A DNA stretch of 64,000 nt from Prorocentrum cordatum (lineage: Eukaryota > Sar > Dinophyceae > Prorocentrales > Prorocentraceae): assembly GCA_963575745.1 (NCBI GenBank), contig CAUYUJ010014617.1:114501-178500 (forward strand). The letters are read 5' to 3'. A program made the translations under genes and the position numbers. How positions within the stretch are numbered: position 1 is the stretch's first letter; each line of letters opens with the position of its first letter. Below are positions 20,756 through 29,689 of the stretch, piece after piece. Below the pieces are notes generated by a model. That model worked only from the letters and a program-made list of their open reading frames with translations. It ran no database searches and was not told where the DNA came from.

Positions 20756-20911
20756 TTAGGTCGGGCATGCCCCCCGACAGGCGGGTTTTGGACGACAGAT
20801 AAAAAAACAGAAATTCTCAAAACTGATCAAACAATACGGGGAACATCGTCCCCAGACCATTGTTTTACTATGTCTGGAGATTCCTCCTGTAGGGGGACAG
20901 ACCCGACTTAA
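20756..20911. mobile_element. TIR2 element, copy 3, with 8-bp target-site duplication
   Basis: Terminal inverted repeats AGGTCGGGCATGCCCCCCGA and the near-complement ending AGACCCGACTTAA. Flanked on both sides by TCCTTCTC (20,748-20,755 and 20,912-20,919). This is the clearest duplication in the family. Confidence 0.9.
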
Positions 20912-20944
20912 TCCTTCTCCCGCCGCCCCCCCCCCTCCCTCCCC

Positions 20945-21055
20945 TGAAATCCTGGCGTTGCAATTTGTTCACAACGGGCGGTTCCGCTCAACTTCGGGCC
21001 CCGGGACCCTCACAGATCGAGCCCGTTCGAAAGATTGTGCAGAAAGCCCCCTCCC
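20945..21055 (+). repeat. repeat pair with 26,768-26,880
   Basis: Shared blocks AATCCTGGCG, CTTCGGGCCC..GGGACCCTCACAGATCGA and TGCAGAAAG/TGCAGGGC. Diverged direct copy. Confidence 0.55.
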
Positions 21056-21069
21056 CTTCTTCATCCTGA

Positions 21070-21280
21070 GGGGCAACGATCGGGGGGGACAGAGATAGGG
21101 GGGGAAACATCGACCTGGAATCGGGCGATACATCGCCGATAGATCGGCGACAGGCCACCGACAGTGAATGCGCACGTTCCTGGGCACGTTGGGGCTATCG
21201 GGCCCCTGTCGGCGCTCAATTGGCGATTGGGGGGTCGATGCGTCCCCCCCCCATGCCATCCCCCCCTGTCGCTGCCCCTG
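21070..21280. mobile_element. TIR4 element, copy 1
   Basis: Inverted ends AGGGGCAACGATCGGGGGGG and CCCCCCTGTCGCTGCCCCT. Internal TCGGCGATACATCGCCGAT palindrome and a TTCCTGGGCACGTTGGGGC block shared with the other TIR4 copies. Confidence 0.78.
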
Positions 21281-21299
21281 ATATCCCCCCTCCCCCAGA

Positions 21300-21480
21300 C
21301 CCCCGACGTCACGATGTTTTCATGACGTCGACCCCCCAAAGTCTGGACCCCTTCCCTGGGACCAGTCTTCTTTTTGTTGACGGTCCTGAGGCCCGGTATA
21401 GGGGCCCCCCGAGGCCGAAAATATGGAAAAACCTCCCGTCTTGATTTTCTCATGACTCGAGGGGGTCTGGGAAGCCTCGA
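21300..21480 (+). mobile_element. DR5 dispersed element, copy
   Basis: AAGTCTGGACCCCTTCCCTG, TTGACGGTCCTGAGGCCCGG, CCGAGGCCGAAAATATGG, CCGTCTTGATTTTCTCATGA. Confidence 0.65.
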
Positions 21481-21744
21481 ATATTTGAAACGCCGAGGGC
21501 CGGTGCCGGGCCGGGGCCCCGGTCGGCAGGAGAGCCCAGAATCGGGTCGATGTCGGATCTGCAATCGAAATGAGTCGGATCGGCGGAAAGCGGCAGCCGA
21601 GTCGGAGCAGTCGAATCGGCGGGCATCGGCAGGCCTCCGTAGGCCTCCGCAGGCCTCCATGGAGAGCTCTCGGAGCCCAAGTCGGAGTCTGAAGCCGAAC
21701 CGAATCGGAACCCAGGGGGGGTCTGGGTCATCGGCCCTCCCCCT

Positions 21745-21882
21745 CCGAGAGCCGCCCGCCGCCAGCTCCGCCGTCAGCTCGTGCCCCAGCCCGTCCCAGG
21801 GGCACGGCGCCAGCGCGCCCGCGAGCCGCAGCGCCTCCGCGCCGAGCTGCTCGCGCTCCGCGGGCGCCCGCCGCCGCGGCTC
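21745..21882 (-). CDS. possible exon of the SET-domain gene
   Basis: After a pyrimidine tract ending CCCCCCCCGAG, a minus frame reads EPRRRAPAEREQLGAEALRL, then APCPWDGLGHELTAELAAGG. The frame is C/G-ending and helical in character. Its order and strand fit a position after the exon at 23.5-23.7 kb, but splice phase to that exon does not match with the edges I chose, so the boundaries or the assignment may be wrong. Confidence 0.33.
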
Positions 21883-21944
21883 CTCGGGGGGGGGAAGGGC
21901 GAGAGAGCGAGGAGCCGCTCCGCCAGACCCCCCTCGAGGCAGGA

Positions 21945-22190
21945 AGAACTCGCGACGGGAGGTTTTCCCAGATCTTCGGCCTCTGGCCATTGGGGGCCCC
22001 CACACCAGGCCCTGGGAGCGTCGCGACGGGAGGTTTTCCCGTATCTTCGGCCACTGGGGGCCCCCAATACCAGGCCCTGGGAGCGTCCAGAAGACGGCTC
22101 GGGGTGAAAAGGCGGTCAGGGGACTGGGTCCAGACCGCTGCGGGGTCGACGTCATGAAAAACATCATGACGTGGGGGGTCTGGAGAGCGA
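21945..22190 (+). mobile_element. DR5 dispersed element, partly duplicated copy
   Basis: CGCGACGGGAGGTTTTCCC followed by TTCGGCCTCTGGCCATTGGG occurs twice in tandem (21,952 and 22,022), then the DR5 blocks in inverted sense (GACTGGGTCCAGACC, TCATGAAAAACATCATGACG). Confidence 0.6.
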
Positions 22191-22590
22191 AGAGCCGTGC
22201 ACGCCGGAGGCGCATTGGCAGACTGGTTCGGGCTCCATACCGACCAGGGAGCGACCTAAACCGCGGTGTTCGTTTCCGTGTCGTTTTCGCTTGGACTCGT
22301 TCTTTCTGCAAGCCGCCTCTGCCGAAACAAAAACATCGAGACGAAAACGGCCCACGAAATCGCCACAACACCGTCTAAATCGAGACCTGCTACTGACCCG
22401 GGCCAATCCAGACCCGGACCAGTCGGGCTGTGCAGGAGCCTGCCAGAGCCTGCACCCAACCCCGGGTCAATGCGCCACTGGCTCTGCAGGATCCTGCAAG
22501 ATCAGGCGCTCTGACTAACCCCCCTTTGCATTGACCCCGTCTCTTGAGCACCGAGCGGTGAGAAGCCGTGCACGCCAATTGTGCATTGTC
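22191..22590. other. no gene seen
   Basis: The word AGCCGTGCACGCC appears here at 22,194 and 22,564 and again at 22,861. No other feature was found. Confidence 0.45.
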
Positions 22591-22783
22591 GGCTACACGC
22601 AAGAGTGGCCCTAGGCAAGAATGACCTTTGCTGCGCGGCTTTCGGGTGGCCGCGAGAGGGCCAAACCCAAGCGCGCCAGTCGCTACTGTCGCATCGCGTT
22701 CGTCGATGGGGTCGATGGGGGGGAGGCAGTGAACCCGCACCACAGGTCACTCCTGCGAAGGGTCACTCCTACGTGTAATCGAC
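22591..22783. mobile_element. TIR6 element, copy 1
   Basis: Inverted ends with an internal double: CTACACGCAAGAGTGGCCCT then AAGAATGACCTTTG on the left, and the complementary AGGTCACTCCTGCGAAGGGT then CACTCCTACGTGTA on the right. A second copy is at 44,429-44,613. Likely a MITE. Confidence 0.8.
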
Positions 22784-22802
22784 GCTTACGGTTCCTGGGG
22801 GG

Positions 22803-22839
<37 letters not shown>

Positions 22840-22862
22840 AGAAATAGAGAGAGAGAGAGAAG
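22803..22862. repeat. GA dinucleotide microsatellite
   Basis: GA run with a GGGAGGGAGAAATA interruption. Confidence 0.92.
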
Positions 22863-23067
22863 CCGTGCACGCCAAAGATGCTTTGGTAGAGCGGTCAGAC
22901 AGGAGCCTCTGCCGGTGGCGCGGCTGTGAAACATGCAGGCGCCATGCATCAGAACGACAACTGTCCATGGGCATGGGATGCCTAGAAATCTCTTCACGCA
23001 TCAGAGCCACTTCCTCAACAAACTCGCCATCCGCCGCGGCTCCTTGATGCAGGGCAGAAGTGCATAA

Positions 23068-23250
23068 CTACCAAGGCTCTCACTTTGGGAAGTGTCCGCG
23101 CGGATTTCGTGGATCGGCGCTGGGAGCCCCCCCCCCCGGCAAGCGCGCGGAGCGCGCCAGCGGCGGCGGCGCTGGAGACCCCGGCAAAGCGGGCCCAGCG
23201 CCGATCCGAGAAACTCGCGCGGGCTCAGAGGAAGCGCATGTTTATGAACG
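23068..23250. mobile_element. HP1 hairpin element, copy 7
   Basis: GAAGTGTCCGCGCGGATTTC, GGATCGGCGCTGG, GCGCGCGGAGCGCGCC, and the return arm CGCCGATCCGAGAAACTCGC followed by a GTTTATGAACG end. A TTC run follows to 23,310. Confidence 0.82.
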
Positions 23251-23258
23251 TGCTTCGT

Positions 23259-23289
<31 letters not shown>

Positions 23290-23313
23290 TTCTTATTTTT
23301 CTTCTTCTTCAGC

Positions 23314-23525
23314 GGCATCCCAGATGGAGTCGGAGTAGGTGTGATGGGAGGATCGTTCCGCATCGTCGACGCATCGCCGATGGATCGGCGACGTCGGCGA
23401 TGCATCGGCGGCGTCGGCGATGATTCCGGCGACGTCGGCGCGGAGGCAATCGAGCTCCACATCGAGCCACATCGCCGATGCACCGGCGATGCGGCGCGAT
23501 CCTCCGACCCCACCTGTGAGGCATG
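23314..23525. mobile_element. HP3 hairpin element, copy 3
   Basis: Ends GGCATCCCAGATGGAGTCGG and CCACCTGTGAGGCATGG, with CGGCGATGCATCGGCG palindromes inside. The right end coincides with the splice donor of the neighbouring minus-strand exon (CACAG|GTGGGGTCGG), so the element starts exactly where the intron starts. Confidence 0.78.
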
Positions 23526-23724
23526 GACCCTGCGAGGTCCAGCAGCCCGTCGGAGCAGCCCGCGACCACCTGCGCCACCGAGATGGACACCACGTCGCCC
23601 GTGGGCGGACCACCGCGCTGCCGGCCGCGGAGCCCGGGGCCCGCGCTCGGGGCCGGGTCGGCGAAGCCGTAGCGGTAGATGAGGTCGGCCTGGGAGTCGG
23701 CGTACTCCTCGAGAGACAATGACT
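23514..23724 (-). CDS. SET-domain protein exon: C-terminal end of the SET fold
   Basis: Minus frame from a GAGCAG acceptor at 23,725 to a CACAG|GTGGGG donor at 23,513. It reads SLEEYADSQADLIYRYGFAD, then GDVVSISVAQVVAG and CSDGLLDLAGS. In LSMT/SETD3/SETD6-type proteins the GEEL motif is followed by an x-S-N-x-D-L-L-x-x-Y-G-F-V segment; SQADLIYRYGFAD fits this well. The phase joins correctly to the previous exon (one leftover base plus two), giving EEEK-SLSLEEYADS. The enzyme type would transfer methyl groups from SAM to protein lysines; the substrate cannot be predicted. Confidence 0.68.
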
Positions 23725-23725
23725 C

Positions 23726-24020
23726 TGCTCGGGTCGGGCGAAAGGGGGGGATAGCGAAGGGGGGGTTTGAGAATCAGCTCACGTAGCTGATTTTCCCGGC
23801 GCCTCCTGGCGCCGGAGGCGGCTATGTATCGAGGAGTGGGCCCCTCGGCGAGGCCGAAACCAGCTGCATGCAGCAAATTTCGTCCCCCCCCTTTCCCAAT
23901 CCCCCCCTTTCGTCCGGCCCGATCTGCTCAGTGACCACATGCAGTGGGGTGGGGTGGTGGACCTTGCCAGCTTCCCCGCAGCGCGAGAGGGGGGGCCCAC
24001 CGCGGGGAGCAGCCACGGAG
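23726..24020. other. no gene seen
   Basis: Intron-like DNA between SET exons with several C/G homopolymers. No repeat family recognised. Confidence 0.45.
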
Positions 24021-24140
24021 GAGAGGGGAGGAGGAGGAGGAGGAGGAGGAGGAGGAGGAGGAGGAGGAGGAGGAGGAGGAGGAGGAGGAGGAGGAGGAGG
24101 AGGAGGAGAGGGAGGAGGAGGGGAGGAGGAGGAGGAGGAG
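24020..24140. repeat. GGA microsatellite
   Basis: About 120 bp of nearly pure GGA. Confidence 0.94.
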
Positions 24141-24149
24141 CAGAAACCT

Positions 24150-24345
24150 TACAAGCATAAACTTGCGGAGGTCCGCGCGGCTTCCGTGGACCGGCACTGA
24201 CCCCCCCCCCCCCCGGCGCTTCGTGGACCGCCTCTGCCGCCGCCCCTGGCTCCTCCTCCTCCTCCTCCTCCTCCTCCTCCTCGCGCCACGGGAAGGGGGT
24301 GTCCAGCGCAGGTCCGAAAGTCCGCGCGGACCTCCGACTGAGGGG
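24150..24345. mobile_element. HP1 hairpin element, copy 8, interrupted by CTC repeats
   Basis: Left end CATAAACTTGCGGAGGTCCG and right end AAAGTCCGCGCGGACCTCCG. The central palindromes are replaced by a CTC run. Confidence 0.75.
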
Positions 24346-24399
24346 GCACGGCCAGGATGGCACTGGCCCGGGGTGGGAAGCGCTGCCCCGGAAGCAGCG

Positions 24400-24540
24400 A
24401 GACGTCGCCGACAGGTCGGCGAGATGGGCCCCCGACGACGAAACCGCACGTCCCTGGGCGGGTTGGCTCGGAGGCCCCTGCCGGTAACGGCTGGGCGATC
24501 AGGGGTCGATTACTCCCCCCCTCCCGCCCGCTGAGCCTAT
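24400..24540. mobile_element. TIR4 remnant
   Basis: GTCGCCGACAGGTCGGCGA, CGTCCCTGGGCGGGTTGG and GGGGTCGATTACTCCCCCC match the middle and right part of TIR4. The next 200 bp show no gene. Confidence 0.55.
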
Positions 24541-24751
24541 CTCGGGTCTATAGGGAGCGCCCAAAACACACGTACGCGAGCGACCATGTACATGAGCACA
24601 CCCCTCCCCCAACCCGCGAGACCGGACTCGTGCTACGAAGGTTCGCGCAATACGTACTCTCGAGTCCTGCGTGGATTCAGGTACGTGCACGTCCTTTTCT
24701 CGCGCCTGACTGCTCCCCACCTCACCTTGGCCCCCGAATTAAGGAATTAGT

Positions 24752-25395
24752 TCGGGCATGTCCTCCGCCAGGCGGATTCTGTAAGAAAAATGAAACAAAC
24801 CCAAAAATCAACAGTAGTCAAAAGAGCACGAATCATCGCTTTTGAAAATTATCCTGGCGAATGACCCAACCATGCAGTTGTGAGTAACGCCATTGTTGGT
24901 ATCGTCTTCGGTTGAGCTCCCCATGGGGCCACGAAACGTGTGAGGGGTGTCTCGAATGAGTGCGGTGGTGTCATGCGAGCGCAGCCACTGGGGCCTTCGG
25001 TTGAGCTCCCTATGGGGCCACGAAACGTGTGAGGGGTGTGCCGAAATTGGTGCGGCGGTGCCATGCGAGCGCAGCCACTGGGGCCTTCGGTGAGCTGCCT
25101 ATGGGGCCAAGAAACGCGTGAGTGGCGTGCAGACATGGATGCGGCGCTGCCATGCGAGCGCAGCCACTGGGGCCTTCGGTGGAGCTCCATATTGGGGCCA
25201 AGAAACGTGTGAGGGGTGTGCCAAAGTGGGGGAGGAGAGGAGGAGGGGGAGGATGGGAGGAGGGAGGGGGCAGCGGGATGAAGAAGCGAGACGCGAGGCG
25301 CTGTCTCTTCAAAACGAGGACCCAACACCACAGGATGTGTGGGACCTGTTCTTTTATACCACTCCTGTAGAGGGACAGTGCCCGACTCAAGCCTA
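24752..25395. mobile_element. TIR2-like ends enclosing a 90-bp satellite
   Basis: Left end CGGGCATGTCCTCCGCCAGG and right end CTCCTGTAGAGGGACAGTGC CCGACT are the TIR2 inverted repeats. The inside is not the usual 100 bp but about four 90-bp tandem units (24,897-25,225) and an inverted copy of sequence at 26,925-26,975. It could be a composite element, or two half elements. Confidence 0.6.
24897..25345 (-). repeat. left arm of a large inverted repeat (90-bp satellite)
   Basis: Units built from GGGGCCACGAAACGTGTGAG and CATGCGAGCGCAGCCACTGG, spaced about 90 bp, then GTCTCTTCAAAACGAGGACC. All are reverse complements of the right arm at 26,915-27,665. Confidence 0.85.
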
Positions 25396-25420
25396 GAAAG
25401 GCGATGCGTTTTGCGGTTAC

Positions 25421-25719
25421 TTTCTTCTTCGAACTCCTGGGTCAGCTCCTCGCCCGCCTGCACCGTGCGCAGGGCTCTGCCGATGACGGCGCGCCCCCCC
25501 TCGTCGCTCTCGAACCGCACGTTTGGCGGGGCGCTCGAGTAGTTCAGCGTACAGTTGAACGGGACGATGCTGCCTCCGAACCAGGGGTTGATGGTGGCCG
25601 ACACGAGCGCGCACACCTCGCGGTACTCGGCCCTGCCCGTGCGAAACTCGCGCGGGAGCTTCTCGTACTCCGTATCGAGGCGCACCAGCTTCGCCCACAG
25701 CACCTCGAGCAACGACAAA
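25421..25719 (-). CDS. SET-domain protein exon: core catalytic SET region
   Basis: Minus frame after a GTGATGCAG acceptor at 25,720, ending at a GAAA|GTAACC donor. It reads SLLEVLWAKLVRLDTEYEKL, then ALVSATINPWFGGSIVPFNC, TLNYSSAPPNVRFES and VIGRALRTVQAGEELTQEFE. N-Y-S-x-A-P-P-N-V corresponds to the N-H-S-x-x-P-N SAM/substrate motif (the usual His is Tyr here) and GEEL is the standard SET end motif. Length and order fit RuBisCO-LSMT/SETD-type enzymes. HP1 copy 9 begins about 10 bp from the acceptor and a TIR2 end lies about 25 bp from the donor. Confidence 0.72.
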
Positions 25720-25728
25720 CTGCATCAC

Positions 25729-25852
25729 GCACAATTTCTAGGTCCCCGCGGATTTCTTAGACCTGCGCTGCAGCGCGCCAGGGGCGGCGCCGGAGGCGCC
25801 ACCAGGGGGGCACAACGCCGATCCAAGCAGTCCGGATCGGACCTCTGAAGAA
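25729..25852. mobile_element. HP1 hairpin element, copy 9
   Basis: CAATTTCTAGGTCCCCGCGG, GCGCGCCAGGGGCGGCGCCG core, return arm CCGATCCAAGCAGTCCGGAT. It fills the 3' end of the intron before the exon at 25,719. Confidence 0.78.
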
Positions 25853-26090
25853 TTGCTGTCCGGATTTTTTCCTCAGCGTGTCGCCGCGGCGCTCCCGGCG
25901 TCAGGCTATGCGCTGCAAGCGGACAACTTGTCGCTCCGCCCCGCAGACCGGGAAGCTCAGGAAAATTCGGGGCTTCGACGCCTCGGGACCACGCCGTGGA
26001 TAGCGTGTCGCGCCGAACCGTGGTGGGCCAGAGCCAACGGAGCGACACGCTAAGCCAAACTTCCTGACAGTATGGTTATGCCGGGAACAG
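25853..26090. other. no gene seen
   Basis: Intron-like sequence with a short inverted pair GTGTCGC.../GCGACAC. Nothing else. Confidence 0.45.
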
Positions 26091-26091
26091 A

Positions 26092-26240
26092 TCCTTGTGG
26101 GAAACGGTTCCTGGACCCTGGAGCTCTCCCCCAAGACCAGCTCCGCCTCGTGAACCGTCTTTTGTGACGGCCCCGGGGCCCTGGTAGCCCGAAAAACTGC
26201 GAAACAACTCAGGACCGTTTCCCTCAGGACCCGATTCCCT
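26092..26240 (+). mobile_element. DR5 remnant
   Basis: GAAACGGTTCCTGGACCC, GTGAACCGTCTTTTGTGACGG and CCCGGGGCCCTGG match the central DR5 blocks. Confidence 0.5.
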
Positions 26241-26242
26241 AC

Positions 26243-26338
26243 CTAGAAGAAGAAAAAAAATAATAAGAAGAAGAAGAAGAGAAATAATAAGAAAGAGAAG
26301 AAGAATAATAATAAGAAGAAGAAGAAAAAGAAGAGGAA
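26243..26338. repeat. AAG/AAT-rich purine tract
   Basis: AAGAAG and AATAATAAG units, about 95 bp. Confidence 0.88.
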
Positions 26339-26351
26339 CGCCGAAAACAGA

Positions 26352-26498
26352 AACTGTTGGCGCTCCGCCCGGATTTCTCGGATCCGCGCTGGACCTCCTC
26401 TCCCTAGCGCGCGGAGCGCGATAGGGCGGCGCCGGAGGCGCCGCCAGGGGGTCCCAGAGCGGATCCAAGAAATCCGCGTGGAGTGCAAACAATTATAT
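26352..26498. mobile_element. HP1 hairpin element, copy 10
   Basis: GGCGCTCCGCCCGGATTTCT, GCGCGCGGAGCGCG, GGCGGCGCCGGAGGCGCCGC and AGAAATCCGCGTGGAGTGC. It lies at the 5' end of the same intron whose other end holds copy 9. Confidence 0.82.
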
Positions 26499-26550
26499 GT
26501 CCGCTTTTTCTTCTTCGCTTCCCCCATGATGGTTTGCTTGATTTTCCGAG

Positions 26551-26728
26551 CACGGGCGCGAGCTCCGTGCCGGCCAGGCAGCAGCGGCCGCTGGCCGGCC
26601 AGGTCCACGGGCACTGCGCGGCCGACAGAACCCGCAGCAGCGGCGCCCACGCCGAGCCGGAACCGGCCGCGCGCTCGCGCAGCAGCAGCCGCGCCATCCG
26701 GGCCTCCGCAGGACAGGAGCAGCCACAG
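26551..26728 (-). CDS. SET-domain protein exon: pre-SET/iSET region
   Basis: Minus frame following a GCACTGCAG acceptor at 26,729. It reads PAEARMARLLLRERAAGSGS, AWAPLLRVLSAAQCPWTWPA and CCLAGTELAPVL. LSMT-type proteins have the pattern L-A-x-x-L-L-x-E-x-x-x-G-x-x-S-x-W-x-P-Y-L-x-x-L-P...L-x-G-T-x-L at this point, which this matches closely. The 3' boundary is not clear (a GTGCTC donor would not keep the phase of the next exon). Confidence 0.68.
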
Positions 26729-26767
26729 CTGCAGTGCAGACACAAAACCTTTCGGGGGCGAAGCCCC

Positions 26768-26880
26768 TGAGATCCTGGCGGATCAGCTTTTCCGAGCGGG
26801 GCGTTTTCGCCCCACCTCGGGCCCTGGGGCCCTCACAGATCGATCCGGCGTGAAGAATGATGCAGGGCAGGAAGATGGGG
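26768..26880 (+). repeat. repeat pair with 20,945-21,055
   Basis: GATCCTGGCGGATC, CACCTCGGGCCCTGGGGCCC, TCACAGATCGA; see the first copy. Confidence 0.55.
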
Positions 26881-26914
26881 TCCAGGGCTCCGCTCGTGAC
26901 TTTTTGCAGTGTCG

Positions 26915-27665
26915 CATTTCTCCCACCCATCCTGTGGTGTTGGGTCCTCGTTTTGAAGAGACAGCGCCCCGCGTTCCTTCCTTCCTCCTCCCCCTCCCCC
27001 TCCTCCCTCCTCCTCCTCCTTCTTCCTCCTCCCCCTCCTTGCCTCTACCCTCCGAACGTCCATTTCGGCACACCCCTCACACGGCTCGTGGCCGCATACG
27101 GAGCTCCACCGAAGGCCCCAATGACCGCGTCCGCCTGCGTCCCTCCCCGCCCACCACGCGTTCATTTCGGCACACCCCTCACACGCTTCGTGGCCCCATA
27201 GGGAGCCCCACCGCAAGCCCCAGTGGCCGCGTCCGCATGCGCCCTCCCCGCTGGCCGCGCGCCCAACTTCGGCACACCCCTCACACGGTTCGTGGCTCGA
27301 TGGGGAGCTCCACGGAAAGCTCCAGTGGGCGGGTTCGCATGGCACCACCGTGCCCAATTCGGCACACCCCTCACAAGGTTCGTGGCCCCATAAGGAGCTC
27401 AACCGAAGGCTCCAATGGCAGATTCGCATGACACCACCGCGCCCAATCCGGCACACCCCTCACACTGTTCGTGGCCCCATAGGGAGTTCCGCCGAAGGCT
27501 CCAGTGGGAGGGTTCGCATGGCACCACCGCACCCAATCCGATACACCCCCGCACACGGTTCGTGGCCCCAGAGGATGCTTCACCGAAGGCTCCAATGGGA
27601 GGGTTCGCATGGCACCGCCGCGCCCCGTCCCTCACACAAGTCGTGGCCCCATAAGGAGCTCCTCC
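26915..27665 (+). repeat. right arm of a large inverted repeat (90-bp satellite)
   Basis: CATCCTGTGGTGTTGGGTCC TCGTTTTGAAGAGAC, then six to seven tandem units of about 90-100 bp starting CGGCACACCCCTCACACGGT and containing GGTTCGCATGGCACC. It is the mirror of 24,897-25,345, so the two arms enclose two SET exons. Confidence 0.87.
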
Positions 27666-27734
27666 GGAAGCGGTACTCACAACGCGGTACTCGCAGCTGC
27701 ATATGGTTGGGTCTTTCGTCAGGCTAATGTTTGC

Positions 27735-28080
27735 AATGACCGGCAGCCCGACCACAAGAAACCTGCCACAAAGAACCCAACCCTGGAACCCCAGGACGTC
27801 CATTGGCATTTTTGATTTTGGAGCGTCACGCTTTCCATGGCAGAACCATCGAAACCTGAGAACCAAGAGCACCCTGGAGGCAATCAGGGTGTTTCTTGGC
27901 ATGAGTCTCCTCTGTACATAAAACATTTCAGGGGCAAAGCTGCCCGCCAGTCGGAAGAAGTAGGTGGAGGCATGAAGCAGGAAGGCGGATAAAGCCGATT
28001 GGGTTCGGGCTGGCGCAAGGAAATGCAACACATTACCTTGCTTCGAGCAATCCGCCCCGAAACCTTCGACGTCTGTCCTT
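27735..28080 (+). repeat. R8 dispersed repeat, copy 2 (with R7 block)
   Basis: GACCACAAGAAACCTGCC, GGACGTCCATTGG, AGCACCCTGGAGGCAATCAG, CAGTCGGAAGAAGTAGGTGG, ATGAAGCAGGAAGGCGG, GAAACCTTCGACG; ends in CTC repeats as copy 1 does. Confidence 0.78.
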
Positions 28081-28170
28081 TTCCTCCTCCTCCTCCTCCT
28101 TTCCCTCCTCACCTCCTCCTCCTCCTCCTCCTCCTCCTCCTCCTCCTCCTCCTCCTCCTCCTCCCATCCC
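28080..28170. repeat. CTC microsatellite
   Basis: Pure CTC run that follows R8 copy 2 as it does copy 1. Confidence 0.92.
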
Positions 28171-28365
28171 TTCCTCCCTCCTCCACCCGTCCTCCTCCGC
28201 GAGGCCCGGCGCGCTGCTGATCATCACCGGAGGGCGCCGTGGCAGGGCGGCCCCCACATTTTCTTTTTATGTTGCATGCCTCCCAGGGGGCAGATCGACG
28301 CAACCTGCTGCAGCCAGAGCACAGACACGCGTAGCATGCCACGTTAACGCCACAAAACCTTCCTC
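28171..28365. other. no gene seen
   Basis: Unique sequence between two CTC tracts; nothing recognised. Confidence 0.4.
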
Positions 28366-28512
28366 CTTCTCCTTCCCTCCTCCTGCTCCCCCTCCCTCCT
28401 CCTCCTCCTCCTCCTCCTCTCCTCCTCCTCCTCCTCCTCCTCCTCCTCATCCTCCTCCTTCTCCTTCTCCTTCTGCTCCTCCTCCTCCTCCTCCTCCTTC
28501 CCCTTGCCTCCT
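28366..28512. repeat. CTC/TCC microsatellite
   Basis: Long CTC tract with CTT and CAT interruptions. Confidence 0.92.
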
Positions 28513-28734
28513 CCCCCTCCTGCTCCTCGCCCGCACTGTCGTGCTCGCACACTTCCGACTGCCGCGCGACCCCCGTCCCGGCAGCTGCACCTCCCCCGCC
28601 CGAACCAACTCTTCCGCGCGGGCCCCGGGGGAGTCGGACTCAAGCGCCGGGCGCCCGCTGGCAGGGGGGCCGCCGCCGCTGGCGCCGAGGGGTTCTGAGG
28701 CGGGAGCAGGTCTGACGTCTTGCTATGCCATGCG

Positions 28735-29570
28735 GTGCCAGGTCATGCTTTCCTCTGTCGTGCCCTGCTCCCTCGTGGCATGTTCGGTCCTGCTCTCCCA
28801 TCCCCTGCGTTCTCCTGAGCGCCGTTCTGCTCAGTTCTGAAAAAGAGGCTCGTCGGAGGGCCCGCGTGGCGGGATACTTCGGAGGACACTCGGTGGACCT
28901 GGGGATCTGGCGGCCGCGGTATGCAGGCTGGGCCTGTCGGGAGGTCTATTCTGAAAACGTGACGACCAAAAACCTGTCGGGTGGGGAAAGGTCTGATGGT
29001 TTCTGTCATGTTCTGCTCTGATAGTGTTGCTCTGTCATGCTCTCTTCTGTCATGCTCTCTTTTGTCATGTCCCTGCCATGCTCTGTTCTGTCATGCTCCT
29101 TTCTGTTCTGGTCTGCCATGCTCGTCAAAAGCACGGGTGGCGGGATACTCGGTGGACCTGGGGATCTGGCGACTCCGGTTTGCAGGCTGGGCCGGTCGGG
29201 AAGTCTGCTCAAAAAATCGAACCACTACAAAATTTCGGGTGGGGAGCACGCCCCAACCTGCCTGGTGGGGGACAAGTTTGATGTGTTATGCCATGTTCTG
29301 CTCTGGTATGTTATGTGATGTTGTGTTGTGCTCTCTTCTGTCATGCTCTGCCCTGTCGTGTTGCAATCGGCCATGTGCCTGTCATGCTCAGTTCTGTCAT
29401 ACTTTCTCGCGTTCTGTTCTGTCATGCTCGTCGAAGGCGCGGGTGGCTGAATACTCGGGGGACGCTCGGTGGACCTAGGGACCTGGCGGCTGTGGTATGC
29501 AGGGTGAGCGGATCGGGAGGCAGGTCTTCTGAATCTCTATTAGCCCCAACCTGTCGGATGGGGAATGATA
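28735..29570 (+). repeat. composite tandem array, three ~290-bp units
   Basis: Each unit has a TGTCATGCTCTGTTCTG minisatellite, then GCGCGGGTGGCGGGATACTC, CTCGGTGGACCTGGGGATCT, GGTATGCAGGCTGGGCC and a TGTCGGGTGGGGA end. The units start near 28,735, 29,010 and 29,285. No protein coding sense. Confidence 0.85.
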
Positions 29571-29582
29571 ATTACCTGTCCG

Positions 29583-29665
29583 TTCCTGACGTACGAAGGC
29601 GCATGAAGTATATTGGGATCTCCAGAGTCCCAAACACCTACATTCAACGACCACCACGAAGGGGG
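29583..29665 (+). repeat. R7 remnant
   Basis: AAGGCGCATGAAGTATATTG GGATCT and ACCTACATTCAACGACC match the end part of R7. Confidence 0.55.
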
Positions 29666-29689
29666 GTACAGGCTCGGGGGCAGATGCAT

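Noticed and set aside
24897-25225. CRISPR-like array (regular 90-bp units)
   Set aside because: Units are repeated whole, without unique spacers, and the setting is eukaryotic. It is a satellite.
28540-28700. Minus frame ALESDSPGARAEELVRAGEV as a SET-gene exon
   Set aside because: The sequence resembles a decayed HP1 arm (CGCGCGGGCC...ACTCAAGCGCCG); no SET motif.
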